A stretch of DNA of 36,865 nucleotides from Planctomycetota bacterium (GCA_027619595.1 JAQCHP010000040.1:1-36865); one strand, 5' to 3'. Positions 8,247-17,983 are shown, counted from the stretch's first letter. Made by a program: numbers and translations. The notes: generated by a model from the letters alone, not told the origin.

Positions 8247-8274
8247 GTTGAAATTCACCCCGACTTAGAGTCCC

Positions 8275-8295
8275 CGACTAAAAGTCGATTTTTTT
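8275..8295 (+). terminator. Possible short intrinsic terminator on the plus strand
   Basis: Five base pairs (cgact/agtcg) close a three-base loop and are followed by a seven-T run. The stem is short and no plus-strand gene lies upstream, so a real terminator here would only stop transcription arising in the repeat cluster. Confidence 0.25.
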
Positions 8296-8364
8296 ACTTG
8301 AGAAATTTCGCTAAGACTCAATCTTTTTTTACTCAAAAATTAATTAGCCACAACAGACGACCCT

Positions 8365-9699
<1,335 letters not shown>

Positions 9700-9741
9700 T
9701 TAGGTGTTTGCCACAGAGTTGGGTAGCTGGGCGAACACGAA

Positions 9742-10197
9742 ATGGCCATGAAATGGGATGTCGCCTACGCGCCGCTCTTTATGAATGACACACCAAACGT
9801 CCCGGCGATCGGCCGTCTCACCGATACACCCTGGTTTTGGGTCTACGTTTTTGCCACGTCAGCCCTGGCAGCCCTACTCATCATCGGACCCAAGTACCAA
9901 CAACGACAGCCGCAACTGGAACGCCAGTACCGCGCCCGCGTCGCCTCCCAACAAACGACAGAGGTCCCGGGTGCGATTGAGGCAACTCAGTCTCCGGCCA
10001 ATCCATTCATTCGGCTATCCCCCCTGACAACTCTCTTGGGAATCGTTGCGTTCGGCTTCGGCGGTTATCTGGCACTGCAATTGGGGCGCCGCCAACGGGA
10101 ACGAAAACGATTGGCGTTCGTCGGCAACGCTCCGCTGGCAGCATGCCTTCCCGACGACCCACCCAAACTTGGCAAGTTCCCTGGTAGCCCTGACTAA
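9742..10197 (+). CDS. Small conserved-type membrane protein, function unknown
   Basis: A 151-residue protein with two hydrophobic segments, at about 31-48 (WFWVYVFATSALAALLIIG) and 94-113 (LTTLLGIVAFGFGGYLAL), joined by a hydrophilic Gln/Arg-rich linker. The C-terminal tail is Pro-rich and begins with a positively charged cluster (RRQRERKR), which would stay in the cytoplasm by the positive-inside rule. I do not recognise a family. ATG at 9748 is an alternative start. It lies 94 bp upstream of surE in the same direction, divergent from eno, and may be cotranscribed with surE. Confidence 0.65.
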   Translation: MAMKWDVAYAPLFMNDTPNVPAIGRLTDTPWFWVYVFATSALAALLIIGPKYQQRQPQLERQYRARVASQQTTEVPGAIEATQSPANPFIRLSPLTTLLGIVAFGFGGYLALQLGRRQRERKRLAFVGNAPLAACLPDDPPKLGKFPGSPD

Positions 10198-10214
10198 CAT
10201 TTTTTCGCAGCCGA

Positions 10215-10265
10215 CGTACCTGAAATAATCGTACCTGAAATAATCGTACCTGAAATAACCGTACC
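10215..10265 (+). repeat. 15-bp tandem repeat, three copies plus a partial
   Basis: Units cgtacctgaaataat at 10215-10229, 10230-10244 and 10245-10259 (the last ends in c) are followed by cgtacc. The array ends 26 bp before the surE start codon, so it lies in the surE leader or promoter region. Confidence 0.9.
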
Positions 10266-10291
10266 AAAAAAATGACTGGAGTCCTTGGACC

Positions 10292-11071
10292 GTGCAAATC
10301 TTGCTGACAAACGACGATGGAATCTATGCCCCGGGACTGGCGGCGTTGGAACGCGTACTGCAGCGACTAGGAGATGTCTGCGTCGCCGCTCCGGCGACCG
10401 AACAGAGTGGTGTGGGACACGCCATCACTTTCCTAACCCCATTGACGTGCAAAGAGGTCTTCGACGGTCCGCGACGACGCGGCTGGGCCGTCGATGGCAG
10501 TCCGGCCGACTGTGTCAAACTGGGAGTCTTTGAACTTTCGCCAAAACGCCCGGATCTGATTGTCAGCGGAATCAACGGAGGACTGAATGCTGGCATCAAT
10601 GTCCTCTATTCGGGCACGGTCGCCGCAGCGATTGAAGGAGCTTTCTTTGGCATTCGCAGCGTGGCCGTTTCACTCGAATACGATGAGCACGCTGACTTTA
10701 ATGCTGCGGCAGAACTCGCCATCCAAGTGATCCAACGACTCGTCAACAAACCACCATCGTCCGCGCATCTCTTCAATTTGAATATTCCCACACAAGCGGT
10801 CGCAGAGGGGGCCGACCTCAAAGTTGTTCCCATGGGACTGGCGCGCTGGGGAGAGCACTTCGTAAAGCGGATGGACCCCAAAGGACGACCCTATTATTGG
10901 GCGACGGGAAATCCCAGCCCGGAACCAACCGGTCGGATCACCGACCTCGAAGCGTTACGTGCCGGGTACCTTACGCTCACGCCACTCAGCTTCGATCTCA
11001 CGGCGCTTGATGCGATGCAAGAAATGAACGACTGGGGGATGCCCATTCGCCGCCCGGAGAAATTATCATGA
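10292..11071 (+). CDS. surE: 5'/3'-nucleotidase SurE
   Basis: A 259-residue survival protein E, a metal-dependent nucleotidase that dephosphorylates nucleoside 5'- and 3'-monophosphates and can act on polyphosphate. The N-terminus ILLTNDDGIYAPGL supplies the Asp pair (residues 8-9) that binds the metal. The EQSGVGHAITF segment gives the conserved Ser, and SGINGGLNAGINVLYSGTV near 90 carries the conserved Asn. The start is GTG at 10292, with ctggag 10-15 bases upstream; the nearby ATG at 10272 is out of frame. The stop overlaps the next gene's ATG (ATGA at 11068-11071), so the lipoprotein gene is probably coupled to it. Confidence 0.95.
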   Translation: MQILLTNDDGIYAPGLAALERVLQRLGDVCVAAPATEQSGVGHAITFLTPLTCKEVFDGPRRRGWAVDGSPADCVKLGVFELSPKRPDLIVSGINGGLNAGINVLYSGTVAAAIEGAFFGIRSVAVSLEYDEHADFNAAAELAIQVIQRLVNKPPSSAHLFNLNIPTQAVAEGADLKVVPMGLARWGEHFVKRMDPKGRPYYWATGNPSPEPTGRITDLEALRAGYLTLTPLSFDLTALDAMQEMNDWGMPIRRPEKLS

Positions 11072-11625
11072 GATTGGTATTCCACGCCGAGAGGCAACAT
11101 TCCCCTAACTTCAGGCAAAGCATTATGCGATTCCATCCCTTTCTTCTGCTGCGTCGACTTGCCTTGCTCGTGATTGTGGTTGGCCTGTCGGGCTGCGGTG
11201 AATACAACGAACAGGCGTATCGCCCCCCCCAGCCCGCCGCCGTGGAAGGTACGGTTGAAGGTACCGTCGACGCCGCGGCCGATGCACCGGTCGATGAACC
11301 ACAACCGGCACGAAATGCAACGGCCGATTCACCCGACGCGACCGAACGAACGCCGCTCGCCGAAGTTGGCGTGAAACGTGTCCCACTGACAAACGTCGTC
11401 GGCGTTTATCTCAATGCCAAAGCCTCCATCAATTCACGCCTTTTGGCCAATAATGCTTATAGCGTCGCTCAACAGTTCAAAGCAATCAATGACCGCTATC
11501 CGAACGATTATGCGGAACTAGAAATCGAACTCCAGAAAGAAGGCAAAGAACTTCCCGAATTGCAAGCGGGACATCGCTACGTATTCGACCCCAGCGATGG
11601 CCAAGTCTACGTCGAAAGCGATTGA
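11068..11625 (+). CDS. Predicted lipoprotein, function unknown
   Basis: A 185-residue protein with a lipoprotein signal (LLLRRLALLVIVVGLSGC, Cys at about residue 43), then a low-complexity Ala/Pro/Val/Glu linker with a GTVEGTVDA repeat, and a C-terminal globular part (about 100-185) that ends YVFDPSDGQVYVESD. The likely mature protein is tethered to a membrane. The start at 11068 has GGAGA seven bases upstream and overlaps the surE stop. ATG at 11125 would give a more compact 24-residue signal peptide and is a serious alternative. The C-terminal segment resembles planctomycete small extracytoplasmic proteins in general style, but I cannot name a family. Confidence 0.7.
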   Translation: MRLVFHAERQHSPNFRQSIMRFHPFLLLRRLALLVIVVGLSGCGEYNEQAYRPPQPAAVEGTVEGTVDAAADAPVDEPQPARNATADSPDATERTPLAEVGVKRVPLTNVVGVYLNAKASINSRLLANNAYSVAQQFKAINDRYPNDYAELEIELQKEGKELPELQAGHRYVFDPSDGQVYVESD

Positions 11626-11666
11626 TTTCGGTCCCGGGTTGAACCAATATCTTGCTGGGCAAACTG

Positions 11667-12206
11667 ATGGAATGGCTGTTCGAAAATCCGATCCCTGCAT
11701 TGGCCACCGGCAGCATATTAACCGCGCTGGCGGTCATTTCGTTATGGCAAACAGGGCGTAAGCTTTTTCTGGCGTTGGCCTTGCTTTGTGCCCTGGTGAC
11801 CGCGGGTCTTTGTATCATGGAAGCCATGATCGTCACGCCCGGAGAAGAGGTCGTGGACCGCGTTCATGCTTTGGCCGCTGATCTGGAACGCAATCTACCG
11901 GCGCCTATCTTGGCGTATATTTCCCGTCGTTCCCCAGACCTGCTTGATTATGCACAACGCGCGTTAAGTGAAGTGAAGATCCACGATGCCGTTGCGAAAC
12001 GCAACCTCAAGGTGGAAGTTTTTCCGGGTCGCGGGCTGGCCACGGCGACGTTTAATGCAGTAATCGTGCTCGATGCTCCTAATCATGACCTGACAAACTA
12101 TCGCCACGCCCGCGCCTACGTACTCAATTTTCGTTTTGAGGACGGCGCGTGGATGATCAGCGACTTCCGAGAAGACAGTCCGGTTGGACCGCGCAGATCG
12201 CCGTAA
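11667..12206 (+). CDS. Membrane protein of unknown function
   Basis: About 179 residues: two hydrophobic helices near residues 10-25 (ALATGSILTALAVISL) and 33-54 (LFLALALLCALVTAGLC), then a soluble C-terminal region (about 65-175). The late segment with YVLNFRFEDGAWMISDF is reminiscent of NTF2/SnoaL-type cone domains, but this is only an impression. The frame opens with TTG at 11652; I chose ATG at 11667 because no Shine-Dalgarno supports either. It follows the lipoprotein by 41 bp and may share its transcript. Downstream is the guaA leader. Confidence 0.7.
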   Translation: MEWLFENPIPALATGSILTALAVISLWQTGRKLFLALALLCALVTAGLCIMEAMIVTPGEEVVDRVHALAADLERNLPAPILAYISRRSPDLLDYAQRALSEVKIHDAVAKRNLKVEVFPGRGLATATFNAVIVLDAPNHDLTNYRHARAYVLNFRFEDGAWMISDFREDSPVGPRRSP

Positions 12207-12409
12207 CAAAAGCGACGCGGCGCGGACTTGTGGGTCGCGCCGTCTAGTCAGCCATGCCGATTGGCCGGGTTCAGCAATCCTTCCGTTTCGCGATCCAGAC
12301 GCCAGGTCAGTGCCTACTGTGCCTCGTTCCCTCCTATTACGAGGGCTTCACCCGGCCGCACTGACAACCCTATACTCTCCCTTTCCATTTAGCCCGCCGA
12401 GGAACCATC

Positions 12410-14020
12410 ATGTCAACTCCTGCGTCACGGCCACGCACCAGCTCGCCCGTAGACGAATTGCACACTCGTGAAAGAACGTTGACCGAACAACATGTTCTTG
12501 TGCTCGACTTCGGCTCACAATACGCACAACTGATTGCAAGACGAGTCCGGGAACAGCATGTCTACTGTGACATTGTCCGCTACGACATCCCATTGCAGCG
12601 AATTCGGGAACGGGCGCCGCGTGGGCTAATCCTGTCGGGCGGACCGGCAAGTGTTCACGAACCCGGCGCTCCCCACTGTGACCCAGCCATATTCCAGATG
12701 GGAATCCCCGTCTTGGGAATTTGCTACGGAATGCAATTGGCGTGTCATTCCTTAGGAGGCCACGTCGAACAAGCCGAATCGCGCGAATATGGACATGCGA
12801 GTTGCCAAACACTGAAAGAAGACCGATTGCTGGAAGGCCTGCCGAACTCATTTGATGTCTGGATGAGCCACGGCGACCAAGTTACCAACACCGGCACGGC
12901 CTTCGTACCCATTGCCCATACCGACACTTGCCCCGTAGCCGCCGTACGACACACCCAGCTCCCCGTCTACGGCCTGCAATTTCATCCCGAAGTTACGCAC
13001 ACACCCCTGGGTTCAACCATCCTACGAAATTTTTTGCTGGATGTATGTGGTTGTTCCGGCACTTGGAAGTTAGGAGACTTTGTGTCAGCCACCGTGGCCA
13101 GTCTGCGGGAGCGTATTGGCACGCAACGTGTGATCTGTGGGCTTTCCGGCGGTGTCGATTCGGCAGTCACCGCGGCTCTGTTGCATGAAGCGATCGGTGA
13201 ACAGTTATCGTGTATTCTGGTCAACAATGGCATGCTCCGGAAAGGCGAACGTGAGTCGATTGTGACGGAATTCACGCGTCATTTCCGGACCGACCTCCAC
13301 GTCGTGGAAGCCGAAGAGCGATTCCTAGAGGTTCTGGCCGGAGTCGAAGATCCGCAAGAAAAACGGCGACGCATTGGAGCGACGTTTATCGAGTGTTTTC
13401 AACAAGAAGCCAAGACGATCGAAGATGCGGCCTACTTGGCACAAGGTACCCTCTACCCCGACGTGATTGAAAGTGGAGCTGCCCCGGACGGACCGGCCGC
13501 GACCATTAAATTGCATCACAATGTCGGGGGATTGCCGGAACAGCTTGGATTCAAATTGGTCGAGCCGCTCCGCGATCTTTTCAAGGATGAGGTCCGCCGC
13601 CTGGGTGAAGAATTGGGGCTCCCACCCGATCTGATTTGGCGACATCCCTTCCCAGGACCGGGCTTGGCCGTTCGATGCCTGGGCGAGGTAACCCGCGAAC
13701 GGCTCGTAACGCTCCGTGAGGCTGACGCCATCGTGGTGCAGGAGATCAAGTCGGCGGGACTTTATCGCCAGACTTCACAGGCCTTCGCCGTGCTACTCCC
13801 CGTACGCAGCGTTGGTGTGATGGGAGACTCGAGAACCTACGAGAACGCAGTCGCCGTCCGATGCGTCAACACGGACGACTTTATGACAGCGGACTGGAGC
13901 CGCTTGCCCTACGACTTGCTAGCACGCATTTCCACACGCATTATCAATGAAGTAAAAGGTGTGAATCGAGTTACGTATGACATTAGTAGCAAGCCACCTG
14001 CTACAATTGAGTGGGAATGA
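12410..14020 (+). CDS. guaA: GMP synthase (glutamine-hydrolysing)
   Basis: A 536-residue GMP synthase, which converts XMP to GMP using glutamine and ATP. The class I glutamine amidotransferase domain starts near 28 with [20 protein letters not shown] and holds the catalytic Cys105 in GICYGMQL and the His-Pro-Glu of LQFHPEVTH. The ATP pyrophosphatase domain has the P-loop [10 protein letters not shown], and the C-terminal dimerisation domain ends IEWE, as in other GuaA proteins. The first ~25 residues are an extension, but ATG 12410 has a strong GAGGAA sequence about 12 bases upstream. An intrinsic terminator follows the gene. Confidence 0.97.
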   Translation: MSTPASRPRTSSPVDELHTRERTLTEQHVLVLDFGSQYAQLIARRVREQHVYCDIVRYDIPLQRIRERAPRGLILSGGPASVHEPGAPHCDPAIFQMGIPVLGICYGMQLACHSLGGHVEQAESREYGHASCQTLKEDRLLEGLPNSFDVWMSHGDQVTNTGTAFVPIAHTDTCPVAAVRHTQLPVYGLQFHPEVTHTPLGSTILRNFLLDVCGCSGTWKLGDFVSATVASLRERIGTQRVICGLSGGVDSAVTAALLHEAIGEQLSCILVNNGMLRKGERESIVTEFTRHFRTDLHVVEAEERFLEVLAGVEDPQEKRRRIGATFIECFQQEAKTIEDAAYLAQGTLYPDVIESGAAPDGPAATIKLHHNVGGLPEQLGFKLVEPLRDLFKDEVRRLGEELGLPPDLIWRHPFPGPGLAVRCLGEVTRERLVTLREADAIVVQEIKSAGLYRQTSQAFAVLLPVRSVGVMGDSRTYENAVAVRCVNTDDFMTADWSRLPYDLLARISTRIINEVKGVNRVTYDISSKPPATIEWE

Positions 14021-14035
14021 CCGGCGCATAAAAAA

Positions 14036-14067
14036 AGCGATGCCATGGGGGGTGGCATCGCTCTTTT
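14036..14067 (+). terminator. Intrinsic terminator after guaA
   Basis: A perfect 10-bp stem (agcgatgcca at 14036-14045, tggcatcgct at 14053-14062) with a 7-base loop is followed by ctttt. Seven A residues precede the stem, so it could work in both directions. It lies 16 bp past the guaA stop. Confidence 0.9.
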
Positions 14068-14070
14068 CGG

Positions 14071-14373
14071 GGAAGGATGGGGTGCGTAGTACCTGAGATA
14101 CTGGTGCGGGGCAAGCCTGGGGTGGGCTTGAAGGATCTCGGGCGTACAACGCGGCGTGGCAGTCATTTGAGGCGGCCAGATCGCAACCATTTCCGTTGCT
14201 CTCCCCACCCAACCGTTTGACAATCGTCATCAACGGACACCCTGCACGAAAAAATCGCTCCGCACAGTTACAGGACTGAACTTCCACAGATTCCGCACAA
14301 CCGATAAGGTCACAGCAGAAGCCACCGTAGCGAACTGAAACGAAGACTTTGAAAAGAATCTTTAGGAACCATA
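14071..14373. other. Gene-free leader upstream of ettA with possible RNA structure
   Basis: About 300 bp with no protein-like frame on either strand. A nested stem could form near 14092-14141: outer arms around tgagat and atctcg, and an inner stem caagcc/ggcttg. This is a guess from inspection. A 9-codon-scale frame directly in front of ettA at 14349 overlaps its start and is not called. Confidence 0.35.
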
Positions 14374-16050
14374 ATGAATCGCCAGTATATCTACTCAATA
14401 TCCAACCTCACCAAAAAGCACGGCCCGCGCGAGGTACTGAAGGAAGTTTGGCTGTCGTTCTATCCGGGTGCAAAAATTGGAGTGCTCGGGCGCAACGGTG
14501 CCGGCAAAAGTACGCTGCTGCGCATTATGGCCGGGCTTGACCGGGAGTTTGACGGTGAAGCACGGCTCACCGACGGATTCACGGCGGATTACCTGCCGCA
14601 AGAGCCCAAGCTCAATCCCGATTTGACCGTCCGCGGCAACGTCGAGGAGGCTGTTTCCCAGCAGCGGGGCCTAATGGCGGAATTCGATCAGATCAATCAA
14701 AGGCTGAGCGAACCGATTGAACCTGCCGAAATGGAATCGTTGTGCGATCGGTTGGCGTTGGTCCAAGACAAGATCGACGCTGCCAATCTCTGGGAGTTGG
14801 ACCGGCACATAGAAATTGCCATGGATGCCATGAATCTTCCCCCCGGCGATTCCGCAGTGACGCACCTCTCCGGTGGCGAAATACGCCGCGTCGCCTTGTG
14901 CAAAATCCTGCTGGAACGTCCCGACCTGCTGCTGTTAGACGAACCCACGAACCATCTCGACGCCGATTCGGTCGCTTGGCTAGAACGCCACTTGGCAGAG
15001 TATTCCGGCACCGTCGTCGCAGTAACACACGATCGGTACTTTCTCGATAATGTGGCAGGATGGATCTTGGAACTCGACCGCGGCAAGGGTATTCCCTGGG
15101 AGGGAAATTACTCGTCATGGCTACAGCAGAAGGAACAACGACTCAAGAAAGAGCAAAAGGCCAGCGACGCTCGACAAAAATCGCTTAATCGCGAATTGGA
15201 ATGGATTCGCATGGCACCCCGCGCACGGCAAGCTAAGAACAAAGCGCGCATCAAGGCCTATGAACAGTTGGCCAATGAACGCTTCGAAGAGCGCCTGGAC
15301 GAATTCGAAATCCAAATTCCCCCCGGAAAAAACTTGGGGGATACCGTCCTTGTGGCGCAAGACCTATCGAAGGGCTTTGGCGATCGACTGCTGATCGAGA
15401 ATCTATCGTTTCACCTGCCACCCGGCGGAATCGTGGGGATCATCGGCCCAAATGGTGCGGGAAAGACGACTCTGTTCCGCATGATCGTGGGCCAAGAACA
15501 GCCCGATTCGGGTACGCTGAAACTGGGCGAAACGGTGGAATTGGGTTACGTTGATCAGTCGCGAGATTCGCTCACCCCTACCAACACTGTGTTCCAGGAA
15601 ATTTCAGGGGGAAATGAGACCTTTGAGATGGGAGGACGCAAAATCAACGCCCGCGCCTACGTGTCGCGATTCAACTTCAAAGGGACAGACCAGGAGAAAA
15701 AGGTCGGTGATCTTTCCGGTGGCGAACGGAATCGAATTCACCTGGCCAAACTCTTGCGACGTGGATCGAACGTGCTGTTACTCGACGAACCAACGAACGA
15801 CTTGGATATCGACACATTACGCGCACTGGAAGAAGCGATCCTTAACTACGCCGGGTGCGTGATTGTCACCAGCCACGATCGTTGGTTCTTGGACCGCATC
15901 GCCACCCATATCCTGGCCTTCGAAGGGGACGGATACGTGCATTGGTGCGAAGGAAACTACTACACCTACGAGTCCCAACGCCGAGAACGCTTGGGGCTCG
16001 CTCCCGACGAACAACGCCGGTTTCGCTACAAGAAACTCCAACACGGTTAA
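14374..16050 (+). CDS. ettA: ABC-F translation factor EttA
   Basis: A 558-residue soluble ABC-F protein, matching EttA in length and landmarks. EttA binds the ribosomal E site and gates entry of the 70S initiation complex into elongation according to ATP/ADP. Walker A motifs are GRNGAGKST (39-47) and GPNGAGKTT in the second domain. Signature motifs LSGGEIRR and LSGGERNR, and two Walker B blocks (LLLLDEPTNHLD, VLLLDEPTNDLD), are intact. The first domain has the EttA arm insertion near residue 95-140, and the interdomain linker carries RMAPRARQAKNKARIKAYEQL, the P-site tRNA-interaction motif. No membrane segments. It is convergent with efpL, whose stop is 78 bp from its own. Confidence 0.95.
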   Translation: MNRQYIYSISNLTKKHGPREVLKEVWLSFYPGAKIGVLGRNGAGKSTLLRIMAGLDREFDGEARLTDGFTADYLPQEPKLNPDLTVRGNVEEAVSQQRGLMAEFDQINQRLSEPIEPAEMESLCDRLALVQDKIDAANLWELDRHIEIAMDAMNLPPGDSAVTHLSGGEIRRVALCKILLERPDLLLLDEPTNHLDADSVAWLERHLAEYSGTVVAVTHDRYFLDNVAGWILELDRGKGIPWEGNYSSWLQQKEQRLKKEQKASDARQKSLNRELEWIRMAPRARQAKNKARIKAYEQLANERFEERLDEFEIQIPPGKNLGDTVLVAQDLSKGFGDRLLIENLSFHLPPGGIVGIIGPNGAGKTTLFRMIVGQEQPDSGTLKLGETVELGYVDQSRDSLTPTNTVFQEISGGNETFEMGGRKINARAYVSRFNFKGTDQEKKVGDLSGGERNRIHLAKLLRRGSNVLLLDEPTNDLDIDTLRALEEAILNYAGCVIVTSHDRWFLDRIATHILAFEGDGYVHWCEGNYYTYESQRRERLGLAPDEQRRFRYKKLQHG

Positions 16051-16054
16051 CCAC

Positions 16055-16069
16055 GGCACTCTAGGTGCC
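16055..16069. terminator. Weak hairpin between ettA and efpL
   Basis: Arms ggcac and gtgcc around a 5-base loop, symmetrical for both strands, in the short convergent gap. The stem is short and there is no uridine tract, so this is only a candidate bidirectional stop. Confidence 0.25.
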
Positions 16070-16128
16070 ATTTACAGGAACCAATTAGAAGCACCATTTG
16101 CCAGCACCGGACTTCTAGATTCTCGAAG

Positions 16129-16692
16129 CTACGCGCGAGAAACGAAATCGCCGGTCCGGGTATCGACGCGGATACGTTCTCCCTCCTTGAGGTATTCCGG
16201 AACGTGTACGACGAGCCCGGTTTCCAAGGTTGCCGGCTTGGTGCGTCCAGTGGCCGAGTTGCCTTTCACACTGGGATCGGTTTGCGCGATGGTGAGATCG
16301 ACCGCACTAGGCAACTGTAGCCCAATACACTCGTCGTTGTAGACGAGCGCTAATAGCCCTTCTAAGGATTCGGTGACGTAAGGCAATTCATCGGCAATAT
16401 CTTCCAGCGGAACCGAATACTGATTGAAGTCGACTTGATCTAACAGATGCATATGTGTCGGATCGTTGTACATTAACTTTACTTCACGGCGTTCGAAATC
16501 GGCCTCTTCAAGGCTATCCGCCCCCTTCAGGGTCAAGTCGACCTTGAGCTTCGTCAGTAGATTCCTGCAGCGATACTTATAAAGTGTCGCCGCACCGCGT
16601 GCCGATGGGGTCTGCACGGTGACACCCAGAATCAAAATAGGAGCACCGTCGTGGTTTACGACCATACCGGACTTGATTTCTTTCGCTAACAA
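16129..16692 (-). CDS. efpL: Elongation factor P-like protein (EfpL/YeiP subfamily)
   Basis: A 187-residue three-domain EF-P-like protein. The tip of domain I reads QTPSARGAATLYKY, the pattern of YeiP/EfpL, in which an arginine (R32 here) replaces the modified lysine of canonical EF-P; EF-P itself normally has a PGKG-type loop. The C-terminus PATLETGLVVHVPEYLKEGERIRVDT also follows YeiP. It should bind stalled ribosomes next to the P site and help peptide bond formation on difficult sequences. The start is TTG at 16692; the frame has a stop eight codons upstream, and no other start fits. MLAKEIK matches what I recall of planctomycete members. A canonical efp may lie elsewhere in the genome. 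Confidence 0.88.
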   Translation of the reverse strand: MLAKEIKSGMVVNHDGAPILILGVTVQTPSARGAATLYKYRCRNLLTKLKVDLTLKGADSLEEADFERREVKLMYNDPTHMHLLDQVDFNQYSVPLEDIADELPYVTESLEGLLALVYNDECIGLQLPSAVDLTIAQTDPSVKGNSATGRTKPATLETGLVVHVPEYLKEGERIRVDTRTGDFVSRA

Positions 16693-16768
16693 GCTGTCAC
16701 CGTGCCTTTGGATTCACTTCGAGTTCGATCGCGACGGTCGCACCCCGGAGGAAGTTATGTAGGTTCGA

Positions 16769-17050
16769 CTAACGTTTCTTCTTGGCCTTCTTTTTCGCTC
16801 CCTTGACCGCCGGTTTCACGCTTGGGGTGATCTTCGCCGCGGTTCCTCCTTTTTTCTTAGTTGCCTTCAGAGGTGCTGCCTTTTTGCTGCCGGAAGCGGA
16901 CTTGGACGTACGACTCGCGGACGACTTGCTTCCTTTGGCAGTAGAGCCACTGCTACTTGCCTTGGCGCCGCGACCTTTGGCCGCACCACTAAACACATTT
17001 TTCCAATTGTCTGAGTACTTGTCTGTTGATCCGGCACGCAGGATGGTCAT
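16769..17050 (-). CDS. Lysine/alanine/serine-rich histone-H1-like protein
   Basis: A 93-residue basic protein. The first ~28 residues are ordinary (MTILRAGSTDKYSDNWKNVF) and the rest is an almost uniform Lys/Ala/Ser/Gly tail with KKGG, KAAP and a final KGAKKKAKKKR. Such a tail resembles eukaryotic histone H1 and bacterial Hc1/AlgP-type DNA-compacting proteins, so a nucleoid-binding role is reasonable but inferred. The open frame extends 35 codons upstream through a hydrophobic stretch; I chose ATG at 17050 because the extension overlaps the next gene's end and is unlike the rest. Planctomycetes have other such short lysine-rich proteins. Confidence 0.7.
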   Translation of the reverse strand: MTILRAGSTDKYSDNWKNVFSGAAKGRGAKASSSGSTAKGSKSSASRTSKSASGSKKAAPLKATKKKGGTAAKITPSVKPAVKGAKKKAKKKR

Positions 17051-17142
17051 GGATGATTCTTGAACCTCACTATAAAACAGGAAAAAAAGCGTATTGGCTA
17101 CGATCGACTCGATCGAGCACAACCACAACAACACATAAATTT

Positions 17143-17637
17143 CTACATTACGCATCCCGACTGTGGATCAATGACCAAACCGTGACAGATTTGGCGTAAT
17201 CGCTCGAGCACCACGAGTAGTGCGCCGGGATCCAAGAATTCTTCGTCATCATGCCCAGCACCGGCTTCAGTAATTTGTTCAAAATGCAATACATCGAGCC
17301 GCGCATCGCAAGTTGCTAACAAGGCGGCCTGTTTCGCGTCCAACAGCGTATCGGACTTTTTGCCAGCGCGTGCTGATTTCAGCAAATCCTGAACCTGTTC
17401 TTGCACTTCATCGCCTTGCATATACGAAATATCCATGGCAGCAAAGTCATCGGGGGATTTCAGCGTCACGGATTCAAAATCAGCCTGGGGGCTCTGTTGC
17501 AACTCCGAGAGCCGGTACCGAGCGTCGAGTCTTTGCAGCGCCTCGTGCACCATCGCCGCAGTCGGACGTCGTGCTATCGGAAACAGAATAAAATAGGTCT
17601 CACGCCATTGAAACCCTGAATCTTCAAATAGTGACAT
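17143..17637 (-). CDS. Conserved-type hypothetical protein
   Basis: A 164-residue soluble acidic protein with no recognised domain. It starts MSLFEDSGFQWRETYFILF, and a later segment, DDFAAMDISYMQGDEVQEQVQDL, alternates acidic and hydrophobic residues. Cysteines occur only at about 109, 150 and 162. The start lies six bases after the stop of the 75-residue gene, so the two form an operon. The start ATG at 17637 is well placed for coupling. I cannot assign function; I recall similar proteins in other planctomycetes, but that is unchecked. Confidence 0.75.
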   Translation of the reverse strand: MSLFEDSGFQWRETYFILFPIARRPTAAMVHEALQRLDARYRLSELQQSPQADFESVTLKSPDDFAAMDISYMQGDEVQEQVQDLLKSARAGKKSDTLLDAKQAALLATCDARLDVLHFEQITEAGAGHDDEEFLDPGALLVVLERLRQICHGLVIDPQSGCVM

Positions 17638-17643
17638 GATGTA

Positions 17644-17871
17644 TTACCAGTCCGAGTCTTGTTGCATTCCACCTTGCCATTTTTCCAACGCGTGGAGCAT
17701 TTCGTCTCGCTCCTCCCGCGTACCCCACACTGATTCATCTTGCTCCAGCCGAATCTCGTACTGTCCTTCCCGCGTACAATCTTCTTCGCCACAGAAATGC
17801 GGCACGTCGGAGACCCACATGACACGGTAAAGGGGGATATGCTTGTCATCAATCAGGCAGAAGATGGACAT
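17644..17871 (-). CDS. Small conserved-type hypothetical protein, 75 aa
   Basis: A 75-residue protein with three cysteines (about positions 5, 27 and 32) in MSIFCLIDD and FCGEEDCTREG, followed by an acidic half with many Glu/Asp (EQDESVWGTREERDEMLHALEKW). A CxxxxC pair could bind a metal, but this is not shown. It is the first gene of a two-gene unit with the 164-residue protein. Its start ATG (17871) is clear; the 112-bp gap before proC's stop may hold its promoter. Confidence 0.75.
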   Translation of the reverse strand: MSIFCLIDDKHIPLYRVMWVSDVPHFCGEEDCTREGQYEIRLEQDESVWGTREERDEMLHALEKWQGGMQQDSDW

Positions 17872-17983
17872 CTTACAACAAATTGCTCAACCGGTGAAAT
17901 CTAGAGTAAAACGGAAAATTGTACACTCTGGCGTCGTCCCGACATAATACGCGAAACGCGATCGAAGCCCCACCCCGTCCCCT

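Larger units (their letters stand above)
7667..8364. other. 698-bp gene-free region between eno and ribE, filled with repeats
   Basis: This gap holds three 52-bp palindromic repeats, several 13-15-bp partial copies and two ~62-bp related units (7694-7755 and 7848-7910), listed separately. Its right end (about 8285-8346) is an AT-rich island with runs of seven T residues in an otherwise GC-rich neighbourhood. No reading frame here looks like a protein. Confidence 0.8.

Noticed and set aside
12207-12250. Terminator-like hairpin ggcgcg/cgcgcc after the membrane protein gene
   Set aside because: The stem has a bulge and no uridine tract follows.
17051-17155. N-terminal extension of the lysine-rich protein with a hydrophobic stretch (possible membrane anchor)
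   Set aside because: It overlaps the end of the 164-residue gene, and MTILRAGSTDKYS is the natural start.
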